64,000 nt of DNA from Archegozetes longisetosus (GCA_018873245.2 JAEMBT020000001.1:17672220-17736219); one strand, 5' to 3'. Numbered from the stretch's first letter, positions 43,625 through 55,231 are shown. The notes: a model not told the origin generated them from the sequence alone. Made by a program: numbers and translations.

Positions 43625-44198
43625 GGACAATTCGTCCAATGACAGTTCGTCCAATGGACAGTCTTTCAATGACGATCGTCAATGGACATCCATCAAAGGA
43701 CAATTGTCCAAAAAGACGATCTGTCTAATTAGATGCACTTCAAAAGATATTACCAATGAATCTGCCCAAAAGAATGTCTCAAATTAGTTGTCACAAATTT
43801 TAAGCGCTTTTAAAGTTCCACACCGATTTTGATGATTTATATTAATGGATTCAGAATGATGAGAGACAAGAGGAAGAACATTCAAGGGATGTCTAGATCA
43901 AAAAGTTCACTTGAGTAAATTGAACTAAATTTTCATGAATAAAAAACCATTTTGTAATAAACCCTAATACAACTTAATCGAACCTAACTAAGCAAGTAAC
44001 TAACCTAACGCTCATTTTAAATTGGTCTTTTCTTTTGAATCGGCACACAGTGTCATCTACCAGCTGTCAATTATTGGACGAATTGTCTTTTAGACGAATT
44101 ATCTTTGGACGAATTGTCCCAGTAGACAAATTGTCCCATTAGACGAATTGTCTTTAGACCAATTGTCATTGGACGAACTGTCATTGGACGAACTGTCC
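43625..44198. mobile_element. Foldback element with repeat-built TIRs
   Basis: Each end is a small array of about 12-16-bp units built on ggacgaattgtc. The left array (43625-43717) starts ggacaattcgtccaatgaca; the right array (44073-44198), read on the minus strand, starts ggacagttcgtccaatgaca, so the two are inverted copies. About 350 bp of unique sequence lies between. Ends made of internal tandem repeats are typical of foldback-type DNA elements. No transposase frame is present. Confidence 0.75.
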
Positions 44199-46305
44199 AA
44201 TAACGATTTTACTATCATAAGTTATTTAAATAGTATTTATAATATATGACAATATAGAAATATCTTCACTTTCTTTATTAGATATCTTAGATGTTTCTAA
44301 CTTTTCCTCCTATATACCAAATCTATAATGTGTCACATATTATGTGAACATTTAATGGCACTCAATAACAATTAAATTGTTTGATCCATTTCAAAATAAA
44401 TACTTTCAATATTTCATACGCAAACAATTCACAGAAATGAAATGAATAAACTTTTAATTAATAGCAAAACTAATTCATGGCTACAGTAATTGTTTAAAAT
44501 TAGAAAAGTTCTGAATGGTTTGCGAGTTTTGGGTTTAATTTGTTCAATAATTTACTACATGAAATAAACATAACTTTGTATGCAGACTCTGTTGTATTCA
44601 GTATTAGGAAGTTATTTAACTCTCTCTCTCTCTCTCTCTCTTACAGTAAGCTTTCAATCAAAAAATAATTTCAGTCAAAAAATAATTTCAGTCAACGAGT
44701 AAATCTTGCTCAAACTCATTTCAAACATTTGATATTACTTTCCTATGGGTTTAGAGTGTCAGTGAATGTGTCATTTTTAGATGAGATTCCTGTGTCTAAT
44801 ACTTGAGGATTTATATTGAATAAGTTGTCTTTTAGATAACTAACTCTATAAGTCCATATTTCTCTCAATTATTCTGAAATCTATTTCAGTTTATTTCAAC
44901 ACTTTCATTTGTTTACTGATTCCTTATTCAAATCTAATCATTTTTCTAATTCATTTTGCCGTTAGCTTTAGATAATTAGAAACGACTTATGATTCATTTA
45001 TTAAATCGTTTTTTATATATATAGAAAAAACTTTTATTCTTGATTATAAGCCTGAAGTAATTCATTAAAACGAATAATACTGAAAGCATCAGCAAAATCA
45101 TAATGAATTGAATTTTATATTGATTTAAAGCTCATAGCTGTGCACCTGCCTGATGTTTAGGATTATACCGGAGTCTTCCCTATTCTTCTATGATCTTCTA
45201 TTTTTATGTTTGTCCCCTTCTCCCCCCTTCTCACTACAATATTTTGACAAATTTTTCAAAAATAGATAAATCTCAAAAGCAAATTCTTCTCAAACTAAGT
45301 ATTAAACAGCATCTGTTTTTCAATACTCATTCTTCCATATACTTATCTTTAAGCTTAAGTTAATCTTTCAATTGATTTCACACCATAGTTTTTGAAAAAA
45401 TGTCTAAAAATATTTTCTAACTTAAATTTTAGTCATTATTCAAAGTTAGTTAAATTGCTAGGGTTTCACTTGATTTTAAAATATTTTAGAAAATTAAAAA
45501 CTAATTTTTCTTATTAAATAGTTTAATCAATCAATTTATTCATGAAAAGTGAGTCAAAACTTTGAATACTAAAAGTCCTAAAGAAAAAGTGAAGATGTTG
45601 TGTCTTATTTAATAATAAAAGATGTAAAAAATTATTTTAAACATTTTTTATAAGGAGGATCCTTTGACATTTTTGTCCATTTTTCGAATGGAACTAGCCT
45701 GGCAGCCGTATCAGAAAGTAATACCATCTCAAGCTCTGTGATTGCATGCTATTGAGCACTAGTCTAAAAGAGAAAAACATAATTATTAAGCTAGAAACAG
45801 AAAAATAATGGTTCTGTTAAATTGCTACATCTAATATTCGATACTATCAATTGGTTGAGCAATGTCAAGTATAACATGATAACTAAGTTAGTGATTCAAT
45901 GTTATAGAGTTAACATCTGTTTTATTATCAATAAAACTCAATTATCTTTCATTTGCTAACATTTCTTTTAAGATAAATGTTTATATAATATCAGATTGTT
46001 TTGATTTTCAGTTAAGTTGAGACGAAGTAATCCAAATTAAAGAATAAGCGACAAAGAGCTTAATAAATGTAATTGTTATAACAGTCTATTAACAAAAGAA
46101 GAATAGATAAAACAATAGAATTTGAAACAATAGGTACTTAGGATAAACAAAAATGTCTCCACATTTATAATCCGTCTATCGTCAACATTCACCTTGAATT
46201 ACACAATACATATCACTTTCAGGCCTTTTCCATCAGATAATGCTTTCAATAAAAGCCAAAGTCGATCAAACAGTTTACTAATTTTCACACCTCATCGCTT
46301 TCATT
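44199..46305. other. Intergenic DNA upstream of the sphingomyelinase gene
   Basis: No gene supported. It contains a (CT)n microsatellite (44620-44641). A weak TATA-like tttataat at about 46163, some 140 bp before the sphingomyelinase start, could belong to its promoter, but I cannot place the transcription start. Confidence 0.5.
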
Positions 46306-49162
46306 ATGTCTCACTCATTCTTAGCTCTTTCCCTCTTTTGCATTCTTCTGACCACTTTCGTCAAGTCAGAAAATCTCTTTCTAAGTGCTCTCAATCAAGT
46401 GCAGGAAGAGGTCGATCGATTGGTGCCTTCAGAAGACAAAGTCCAATTCTATCACGATTACTATGATATGAGTGATCTCTTGAAGACATTCGATTTTTCA
46501 CTGGTACGTTATGGTCTCGCCAGAGCTACATTTGATTACTTTTCTGTGAATCTGAATAACTTTTGTTTATTTTACAGCTATGGAAAGACTTGAATGAGGG
46601 AAGAGCTGACAATAAGACTTGTAATCTATGCAATACATTTTTGGGTTTCGCAAAAACGTTTTTGCAAAACGCGGAACTTCTTAAAACTCTAGCACATTCC
46701 GTATGCAAGAAGTTGAATTTCTACTCCGAACGAGTCTGTGATGGGCTTCTGACACGACTAGCAGATCCGCTCACTTTTATCTTACACAACACTAAATTAT
46801 CAGTTCCAGAGCTATGCGGTGTATTAATACATCCGAAATGCATGGATTTCCTAGAAAAACCAATGACACAAAAAGTATGAAATTCTAGTTTACAAGAGTT
46901 GAATTGAACAATTGTTATCATATTTTTAAAGATCAATTGGGAACTGCCTCTACCCCCAAAGAAAGATTTCAAACCACTCATTGGAGATGAGGGTCACTTA
47001 AAAATGTTACACTTGACTGATGTTCATCTCGACTTATGGTATACTCCAGGATCAAACTCTGAATGTGAAGAACCCCTTTGTTGCAGATCTACTACACATG
47101 GAAATAATCATTCAGCTGGTTATTGGTCTGAAACTTTTGGCGTTTGTGATACTCCACTCGCATTTGCCAATAAAGCGATTAGGTATATTGGAAACACTCA
47201 TAAAGACTTAGATATTGTCATCTGGACTGGTGACAGTGTTCCTCATGATGTCTGGAATACTACTCAAGAAGTCAATTTACGTCATGTTCATGAAGTTACA
47301 AGTCAATGTTACATTTGCTGGCAAGAAAGTCTTCCCCTGTTTAGGCAATCATGAATCGCATCCTATCAATATGTAAGTGATAGAATTTGTTTTTATTAAA
47401 ACATATCGTACATAACGTCCATTTGATTGAAAAGCTACTAGTCTTTATCATAGTTTAATATGTCTATATTGAGTTTTAAATGTAGATATGTGTCTAATTT
47501 AAATTTACTAATTAAATAATGATTACTGCATTCATGCCATCCCTTCAGTAAGAAACGAACTGATCATTACGCGAGTCTAAATAACTCAGAACCAATTCTT
47601 TATTTTTGGACCAATTTTGTAATTCGAATACGGTCCCTCTGATTTGAGCATCGGTAGAAGAATTGAACTTAATAATTCATTATTGCAAAGGGGGTTCCTT
47701 TGCATATCCGTATCACTCGCTCAAAGTTCAAAGAATCGGCTCTGAGCTTCACTCTGATAGAAATTTTGAGTCTTTATAATCAAAATTTGCCTCTTACTGA
47801 TCGGATTGTTGAGCATTGGCTTCGTTTAATAAAAATCATATCAATTGTTGAGCACGCGATTGTTCAAAAGCTTTTCCTGAAATTGAACCACTTAGAACAA
47901 TAAAACATGACATACTCTAAAGTTGCTTAAGGCAATGAATACTGTCTCCAATGATCAATGACTGGCTATGATCATGAAATATCTATCATTTCTTTGAAAT
48001 TCTTACAATTCCAAACTTTAGGTATGTTCCAAATGAAGTTTCAATGAGAGCTAATTTCTCCAACAATTGGCTCTATGACACTTTGGCTAACGACTACTGG
48101 TCTCAATGGATCAAAACAGAATCGGCTAGATCAACATTCAGAAAGGGTGGTTATTATTCAGAAATGGTTAGTCCAAAAGTGAAACTAATAGCTTTAAACA
48201 GTAACGCGTGCTACCGTATGAATTTCTGGATTGCATACGACCCCTATGACCCTGATGGTCAACTGGCTTGGTTCATCAAAGAACTAGATGAAGCAGAGAC
48301 TCAAGGCCATTATGTTATTGTTATAGGTACTCAATCAGTCAGTTCCATGCTTTTTATTTAACATTCATTATCTGGTTAAAGGTCATATTCCTCCTTCTGG
48401 AGACTGCTACCAAGCATGGATTCACAACTATATCAGAATTACAGAGAGATATCAACATCTAATCACTGCGTCTTATTACGGACACACACACAAAGACGAA
48501 TTGCTTGTATTGTACAACAAGAATAAAAATAATGAAACAATACCTGTATCGTTAGGCTATGTTGGACCCAGTATTACTACATATTCTTATCTTAATCCTG
48601 CCTATCGCATTTTTACTTTGAATACTAATGTAAGTCTTTGTCTTATCTCATTAGATTCCTAGAATTGCTGATTTTATTCTTCAAAATTCTGATATTATTC
48701 TTCAAAATTCTGATATTATCCTTCAAAATTCTGATATTATTCATTTCCGTTCCTATCTCTACTATATTTTTAAACAATTAAATAAGCACTAATTGTGATT
48801 TATAATCTCTTATCTACAAAACACATTTATCTTATATGTAGGGAAAGCCTTTAGATTTCGAGACATACTATAGCGATATTATTGATGATAATAAAAATGG
48901 TCCAAACGTTGATCCAAAATGGCATTTCGAATATTCAGCAAAAACTGCCTATAAGTTGGATTCTTTGTCACTGTCGTCATGGGACAAATTTATTAGAGAT
49001 TCAGAGACTAACGACGATTTAGCCAGACTCTACTTTAATTATTACCACAGAGATAGTAAAGCATTTGAAGAAGATGCTAACAAAGATAATCAATTAACTC
49101 TAACTGCTAAGAGGCGACTTGTTCAAGATGCTAAGTTCATAAATCCATTTAATAATTCATAA
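46306..49162 (+). CDS. Acid sphingomyelinase (sphingomyelin phosphodiesterase), six exons, local frame break
   Basis: Secreted or lysosomal zinc phosphodiesterase of the SMPD1 family, which splits sphingomyelin into ceramide and phosphocholine. Exons: 46306-46503, 46578-46874, 46932-47372, 48022-48326, 48382-48629, 48842-49162; about 603 aa, normal for the family. A signal peptide (residues 1-21) is followed by a six-cysteine saposin-B domain (starting CNLCNTF; CKKL, CDG, CGV, CMD later). The metallophosphatase domain keeps every metal-binding motif: LTDVHLD, WTGD, GNHES, GHIPPSGDC and GHTHKDE. AATAAA lies at 49224-49229. Oddity: within 47301-47330 the frame moves from one that encodes ...HEVTS, through MLHLLARK, to VFPCLGNHES. 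Two bases appear to be missing, one probably in the A-run at 47322-47328, or else one base is extra. All splice phases and flanking motifs are intact, so this is a sequencing indel or a very recent break. Confidence 0.92.
48666..48745 (+). repeat. 21-bp repeat in a sphingomyelinase intron
   Basis: Three to four units of ttcttcaaaattctgatatta sit in the fifth intron (48630-48841). Confidence 0.8.
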
Positions 49163-49519
49163 ATTGCTTTTATGTCTTAAATTCTAATATATTCTAATGT
49201 TTCTGGTATTAAATAATTGTTTGAATAAAGTATAAATTGCTTTCATGCTTATCTATTGTGTAACTTTTTCTTATATGGTATAATCTGGTTTTAGTTTACC
49301 AGTTTTTAGTCTAAAGATTATCTAAAGATTATCTAAATGTTGATATAACAATCTGACAAAATTATAATATATTAATATTATAATTTTGATAGTTAACTAT
49401 CAAAACAGTATTAAAGGTACTGGCACTGCAAGAGTGAAGTCAGACTGACGTATATGTCAATTTTATTAGATTTGTTAAATTAACTTTCCAACTTTTAGAC
49501 TCGTTTCATGTTTCATATA

Positions 49520-49564
49520 TGACGTCACTTTTATGCTTATCGTCGTTTATCATATATGACGTCA
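49520..49564. promoter_or_regulatory. Two full CRE-type sites (TGACGTCA)
   Basis: The palindrome TGACGTCA, the consensus for CREB/ATF-type bZIP factors, occurs at 49520-49527 and 49557-49564. Each is embedded in the same direct repeat, catatatgacgtcactttta, with a 37-bp period. They lie about 600 bp upstream of the receptor-like gene and about 360 bp past the sphingomyelinase stop codon. Binding is inferred from the motif alone. Confidence 0.5.
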
Positions 49565-49996
49565 CTTTTATGCTAATTCTCGTTTGTGAGAAGTATATAT
49601 ATATACTATTATTATGTCTTATATTCTAACAGTAGATCCCATTGACCAAATATTTAAAACCATTTTATAGAAAGTGAGCTTAATTCATTAATAATTACTC
49701 AATTGCATGTCTAACATGCTTAACTAAATAATTGATTTCTCGTTTCTGTATAATAGTAATGATTAACTCCTACTACATCGTTAAACCAATTGTGTTTTCA
49801 TCTTCTTTTTTTCTCTTCTTTATTTCTATTTTTACTTTCTTCATTAGTATGTTTATCTATGTTTCTACTTCTTCCCCTTTCTTTCTTTTATTTCAATATT
49901 TTCTCATTTCTATCATTTATATTTATTCTTTGTTTGCATTAATATATTCATATCAATATTTTGATTGAACGTTCATATCTAGTTATTCTTTTCAAA

Positions 49997-50100
49997 AGGA
50001 AACTTTCAAAGTTTTTTAAAGTTTTCAAAAGTTTTCAAAAGTTTTCAAAAGTTTCCAAAAGTTTTCAAAAGTTTTCAAAAGTTTTTCAAAAGTTTGCAAA
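49997..50100 (+). repeat. 11-bp tandem repeat caaaagttttc
   Basis: About eight imperfect units of caaaagttttc end about 50 bp before the receptor start codon, so they may lie in its promoter or 5' UTR. Confidence 0.85.
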
Positions 50101-50151
50101 ACATTTATCCAATAGTTATCTAATTGAGGAAAAAGGAAAAAAGGGACGAAA

Positions 50152-51791
50152 ATGAAATTATTTTCAAAAAAGTATATTCGACAAGATTCATCAAATATAT
50201 TCGAAATGACAAAATCAGTTTATATATCACAAAGAATGGGAGGCGTACAATCAGTGGAAATAGAAGACACAAATAGTAAACTAATGAAAATAATTACTAA
50301 AGCAATATACACTTGGAATGGTATAGCTTTAAGTCTATTACTTATTGGTTATATACAATCTATTATAGTAATGATTAGTGACAATTCTAATAAATTATTA
50401 TTTGTTATTTATTTCATACAATTTGGCACCTGTTTGTATCGCTCATTATGGCTGAGATATCAGAGACAATTAATACGTGGTGTTATGCTTCGTATACAAA
50501 ACTGTCTCTATCTTTTTCCTTATGCTCAATTTAGACAACATCGCTATATCTATTTATGCGCGATCATCTGGATTTATATTATATTACAAAGTAATCATTC
50601 TATTTTTCTTAGTTTTTAGTTTATGTTACTTTTACTTAATTACTTATGAGTCTTACTAAAACTTTATATAAACTTTATATAATCTTTACTAAAACATATA
50701 CCAAACTTTACACAACTTTTACTAAAACATATACCAAACTTTACACAACTTTTACTAAAACATATACCAAACTTTACACAACTTTTACTAAAACATATAC
50801 CAAACTTTACACAACTTTTACTAAACTCTTTTTCTATTTAGGCTCGGCATTGACTCGTACTATTCCTAACCATTTCAATTATATTCACGAACTTTACTTC
50901 GGTATATTTGATGACACACTACAAGCAAACACATCTAGGTTAAAAATTGCTGTTATATGTGATGTTTGGATCAGATCCTTCTTAGTTCGTACTCACGCAG
51001 TATTTGATCTGACATTCTTCTGCGTGTTATGCTGCGAACTAACCAAAAGAATCAAAGCTTTTAATTCAGTACTAAGTAGATATAGTCAACATTTGTTGAT
51101 GAGTAAGGAGATGCCACAACTTCATATGCTCCATAACTTGGCTGATAGCTATCGTTTCATTGGCGAAGCTGTTGCTGGTCTTGATGGTATGATTCTGTCA
51201 TTTTGTTTTTCATACAGTATATCTCTCTCTCCCTCCCCTCCCCTCCCTCCTCCTCCCTATATATATGGTGGTCAACTCCTGATATAATTAATGCATTTCT
51301 AGTACATTAAATTGCTTATTATAACTGGAGGTGAATTTAATTGATCAGTTGATATCTTTGCAAATAGAGATCTACGGGCCAGCACAAGTGCTATGGTATT
51401 CAATGTATATACTGATCAATATATTCGAAATAATTTCGTAACAAATATAATAAAAGGTAATATTAGTTATACAATGTTAAGTGGATTCATAGGTAGAATT
51501 ACTGTACTAGCATTTCTACTTTACATAATGGTTGAATACGCATCTAATATAGCATATGAATCTAATAAATCTCAAATACTTATTAACAAACTTTCATCTG
51601 CTATATCACATAATAGTAGTATAGCATACCAGTTTCACTATTTATGGCAACTAACATCAGAGCATCAAGTAGAAATGACATGTTGGAAATTTTTCAATAT
51701 CAAACGTCAAGTGTTATTTAGAGCTATGTCTATACTTATTTATTATTTATTCAAAAATGCTTTTAAAACTTGTTCATATTATGTTAAATAA
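50152..51791 (+). CDS. Gustatory-receptor-like chemoreceptor, three exons
   Basis: Probable 7tm_7-type insect-like gustatory receptor, a ligand-gated channel in the plasma membrane of sensory cells. Exons 50152-50590, 50842-51186 and 51349-51791, with both introns in phase 1, give 408 aa, the usual length. Hydrophobic segments lie at about residues 55-78 (GIALSLLLIGYIQSIIVMI), 85-105 and 133-147, then around FDLTFFCVLCC, then GFIGRITVLAFLLYIMVEY. The C-terminal block TCWKFFNIKRQVLFRAMSIL matches the family's G/W-F..(L/I).R spacing before the last helix. The final TYhhhhhQF signature is degenerate (IYYLFKNAF) and the fifth helix is unclear, so this may be a divergent or decaying receptor. An alternative acceptor at 51369 would drop seven residues. 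AATAAA is at 51927-51932. Neighbours offer no functional clue. Assignment is by pattern only. Confidence 0.6.
50688..50819 (+). repeat. 33-bp tandem repeat x 4 in receptor intron 1
   Basis: Four nearly identical 33-bp units starting actaaaacatataccaaac make up most of the 251-bp first intron (50591-50841). Because 33 is a multiple of three, they read through as a Thr/Lys/Tyr-rich peptide, but clean splice sites on both sides put them in the intron. Confidence 0.9.
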
Positions 51792-51795
51792 GTTT

Positions 51796-51926
51796 AAAAC
51801 ATAAGTAACTAACTTATCATATATAAATATATGTAAAACATAGGTAACTAGCTCATCAATATCTATATATATAAATGTATGTAAAACATAGGTAACTAGC
51901 TTATCAATATATATATATATATATGT
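51796..51926 (+). repeat. Tandem repeat of about 40-50 bp x 3 in the receptor 3' UTR
   Basis: Three units start aaacataggtaactagct and run on into TA-rich sequence of different lengths. They lie between the receptor stop codon and its AATAAA. Confidence 0.75.
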
Positions 51927-51971
51927 AATAAAACATTAATTGTATGATGAGACTTATAAGAGACTAGAGAA

Positions 51972-54297
51972 TCAAACTACATACTCAATAGCAATAGAAG
52001 AAATAAAGAAAACTAAATGTATAGAAAGACATGCATAAGCTAAAGTATTAAACAATTGCCATTTAGTGATCTTAAGTGCAAATACAAGTGCAAATATAGC
52101 TAGTAGTAACATTAATGATGTTAACGCTAATGATGGAGAATATAAATCAAACGATGGATTCGACATTACATATCCATTTATGAAACATTTTATTAACCAT
52201 GGTAGTCCCAATCCTATTAGGATTGCGTATATGTTTGCTGAGATTGCTGAACAGATTCCCATTGATGCGCTACCTGATTTTTGGATTACTATTACTGATG
52301 TTACTAGGTCTGGTACTGCTGAGCCTGCTGCTAGGATTGTCATACCTGCTATTGTGTGTGGTATTGATAGTGCTTCACCTGTTTCATTAGTTTTAGATTT
52401 TAGATTTTTATTTTTTTTTTTTTTTTTTCTTATTCTATTTGTTATTATAGTTGTTATCTTCGTTTATATCTTTTAAATATTATATTAAATATCCTTATTT
52501 ATGTTGAAATTTTGCTAAATTTAGGTTTAGGTTTAGTAAAAATGTTATGATAAATGTTATATCACACTTATCTTTAATGAAAATATGTTAAATATGTTGC
52601 TATTTTATTATTTAATAACACAATTACTTACTTAAATCAGTTATGGCATTAACGCTAAAGTACGACAAAGTTGACAGCCATCCAACAGATATAAAAAACT
52701 TCATCATTGACGACTGTTTTGATGGCATCGTCATATTAAACATAACTGTTAATGGCTTTAGTACCATGTCAATATATTTGTTATCTATTAGGTTTGACTT
52801 TTCTGAGGGCGAGTCTCCTTCCTCTACTTCTCTATCTTCTATCGGTGAGATATCATCGCTATTTTCTGAAGCGTCCGCTGATGGTTCAGTATTTTGGCCA
52901 ATTTTGACGCCAATGTAGAGCGCAAATAACAATAATAATAAAATAGCATCAAGTCTGTCAAATTGAAAAAATTCCAATAGGTTAAGTTAGATTAAGTCAG
53001 CTCAAGTCGGGCCCGGGCCGGGCCAGGTCGGGTCGGATCGGGTCGGGTCGGGTCAGGCCAAGTCAGATCCGATCAACTAAGACTTACATATCAACACTAT
53101 TGTCTTTGATGGTAAATATCAAACCGATAATTGAGATGACATAAAACAAGAGGTCTCGTAGAATAGGTTCGGCATCCAATGTGATTGGTTTGCCAACGAA
53201 ATAGGTGACTGTGAGACCACATGCTGCAGGTATGGCCAACTGGTTATAGCAAGAGCTACCAATGATCGCACCTGTTCCGATGTCATTTTCTGCAAAGAAT
53301 ATTCCGATTGCAGAGGAAAATATCTCAGGTCCTGAAGTTCCGAGTGGTATTAATACAGAACCAGTGATCTCAGATGAAAGAGATAGTGCTAATTGTAAAT
53401 AGAAACATTATTACTTCTTTACTTTCTTGCCTTTTTTTAACTTTTAGTTCAGTTCTCTTGTTTTAGTTTCTTATTTTGTTATTCTCTTTTTTTGTATGCT
53501 CTTTAGATTAGATACTGTTGTTTTTAGTTTACAATTATTAGTTAATTGTTTTGTGTTTAATTGATAAGTGTTATGAACATATAGGTGTCCATTTTTATGA
53601 ACTTTTGGAATACAAATGTATGGAAGCTAAGATATAATCATATAGGAATTAAGATCAAATCACAGATTAGTTAAGATTAGTAAAGCTTTAGTGAATTAAA
53701 CTGTTATATTAATGTTTAGTTTGCAACATATTTAGCCTGCAACACATTTAGCTTGCAACCGGACGCTTGCTTAAGGCTCCGTTGACAAGTTACTGCATCT
53801 ATAATAGAATAAAATGAAAATATCATTTTTAATTATTATCTTACTTCTTTTTCTTCTTTCTTTTTATCCCTTAATTTTACCTCTATATCAATTAGTTACT
53901 CTTTTTATGGCTTTTAGTACTTACACTTTCCTAATGAGTTCAGATTTGGTACGAAGTGTTGATCGCAAAGTGTTCCAATAGCCAAACAACAATATATGAA
54001 AATAAATGATTTACCAATTAGTTCAACTATCGGTCGAAGCTGAAACGAAAAAAGTAATAATAATTCAAAAATCAATTCATGAAAATATATTTTAGAACTA
54101 ACAGTATCAAACTGAAAATAAACACGATCAGATTTACTCCAGAAATGTGTACATGGAGAAGAATTATGAAAATGAAAGTTGATTCTAGTAAGATATCTTG
54201 GAGCGATGATCTTGTCGGATGAGTCGACGGGGATCAACGAAGACAAGGTGATTGCTATTCCGATAGCTACCAGTAAGCTTTTTCCCATTTGGTGCAC
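51972..54297 (-). CDS. SLC24-type Na+/Ca2+ exchanger, paralogue 1, five exons
   Basis: Plasma-membrane cation exchanger of the NCKX-like (SLC24) type. Exons in transcription order: 54297-54103, 54039-53925, 53388-53088, 52954-52632, 52378-51972; intron phases 0, 1, 2, 1; 446 aa. A cleavable-type signal peptide precedes an extracellular N-terminus. TM1 reads IYCCLAIGTLCDQHFVPNLN. Alpha repeat 1: LIPLGTSGPEIFSSAIG and GTGAIIGSSCYNQLAIP (Glu125). Alpha repeat 2: LAAGSAVPDLVTSVIV (Asp335) and ANIYAILIGLGLPW. The cytoplasmic loop is short and acidic (about 50 residues). Odd points: Ala363 replaces the Asp that canonical NCKX proteins have in SNVFDILVG, and alpha 1 has LIPLG where the family has MAAG. 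The 133-bp third intron is GC-rich. The gene is convergent with the receptor gene and divergent from its paralogue at 56509-58952. Ion selectivity is inference. Confidence 0.88.
53006..53060 (+). repeat. GC-rich GGGTC repeat in exchanger 1 intron 3
   Basis: Runs of G3 separated by one to three bases (gggccgggcc, then gggtcggatcgggtcgggtc) form a potential G-quadruplex on the plus strand, which is the template strand for this gene. It is among the most GC-rich patches in the window. Confidence 0.75.
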
Positions 54298-54347
54298 AAC
54301 TATACAAATTGAAATATATAAAGACCGCTAATCTTCTAATTGCGACT

Positions 54348-54355
54348 CTTTTATA
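54348..54355 (-). promoter_or_regulatory. TATA box of exchanger paralogue 1
   Basis: TATAAAAG on the minus strand lies about 51 bp upstream of the ATG at 54297, a good place for a start site some 25-30 bp downstream. Confidence 0.6.
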
Positions 54356-54516
54356 CTTTATTTCAAACACTACTTCAAACGCTATACGTTAGTGATAAGA
54401 TAATTTCATATTTGTATCACCTTTGTTGAATCTTTGAGCTGATTATTAGCATTAATGCGACTGTTACTGTTATTTTGTTAATTGATGTTTCTATTGAGTA
54501 GATATGAGTTGGAATA

Positions 54517-54768
54517 GTCAATTTGGACTTCTATATAATTAATTTGGACTTCTATATAGTCAATTGAACTTCTATATAGTTAATTTGAACTTCTATATAG
54601 TTAATTTGAACTTCTATATAGTTAATTTGAACTTCTATATAGTTAATTTGAACTTCTATATAGTTAATTTGAACTTCTATATAGTTAATTTGAACTTCTA
54701 TATAGTTAATTTGAACTTCTATATAGTTAATTTGAACTTCTATATAGTTAATTTGAACTTCTATACAG
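54517..54768 (+). repeat. 21-bp tandem repeat x 12
   Basis: Twelve units of ttaatttgaacttctatatag. The middle copies are identical; those at the edges differ by one or two bases. The period is a multiple of three with no stop in some frames, so both strands show long repetitive open frames that are not genes. Confidence 0.95.
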
Positions 54769-55231
54769 GTACATATGATTATCAATTACTAATTGACAAA
54801 CGATTACTGCATTAGTAATAAGCTTTTTTTGAATCAATTACTAATGTATTACTAATTAGATAGTATGCATTAATAGACAGATATTGAGCACGAGTTTTAT
54901 AGTTGATTAGATGATTGTTTTGAGGCAATAAATGATAATATATGATCAACTATGATAAAAGGGGGCGTTAGAACATATTTTTAGGAATAATTTCAGTTAA
55001 TTTATCAGATCTAACATACGAGACAATAGCACGTAAGCAACTATTCCTCTAAATTGACATTTAACAACTGTAAATAATATTTACTTCAATTTCATTTTAC
55101 TATCTCTTTTATCTCCTATTTTTAACCTATCATACATCTTCTCTTTTCTCTTTACTACTTATTTCACAATCTTTCTTACTAATTCTTTTAACTTTATTAC
55201 TACCTATTTTCGTAACACATCATCTTAATTC

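Larger units (their letters stand above)
49163..50151. other. Intergenic region between sphingomyelinase and receptor genes
   Basis: Contains the sphingomyelinase 3' end, a 22-bp perfect palindrome ttttgatagtt/aactatcaaaa (49385-49406), the paired TGACGTCA sites listed separately, a T-rich stretch, and an 11-bp repeat (caaaagtttt units, about 49997-50100) directly before the receptor start. The T-rich frame at 49732-49968 is low-complexity and not taken as a gene. Confidence 0.6.

Noticed and set aside
47700-47903. 67-codon frame inside the 649-bp sphingomyelinase intron
   Set aside because: Flanking exons splice cleanly in phase across it and no domain is seen; it may be a repeat remnant.
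49732-49968. T-rich frame before the receptor gene
   Set aside because: Low-complexity Phe/Ser/Ile string with no splice link to the receptor; T-rich intergenic DNA explains it.
51369-51791. Receptor exon 3 starting at the acceptor just before 51370
   Set aside because: The upstream CAG acceptor at 51346-51348 is in the same frame, has a more typical sequence and adds seven residues, so 51349 is preferred.
53914-54297. Exchanger 1 exons 1 and 2 read as one uninterrupted 127-codon protein
   Set aside because: The frame is open because the 63-bp intron is a multiple of three, but clear splice sites flank it, and removing it aligns exon 2 exactly (115 nt) with the paralogue.
54517-54815. Long repetitive open frames on both strands (heptapeptide repeats)
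   Set aside because: They arise from a 21-bp tandem repeat whose period is a multiple of three; no start context, splice site or conserved domain supports a protein.
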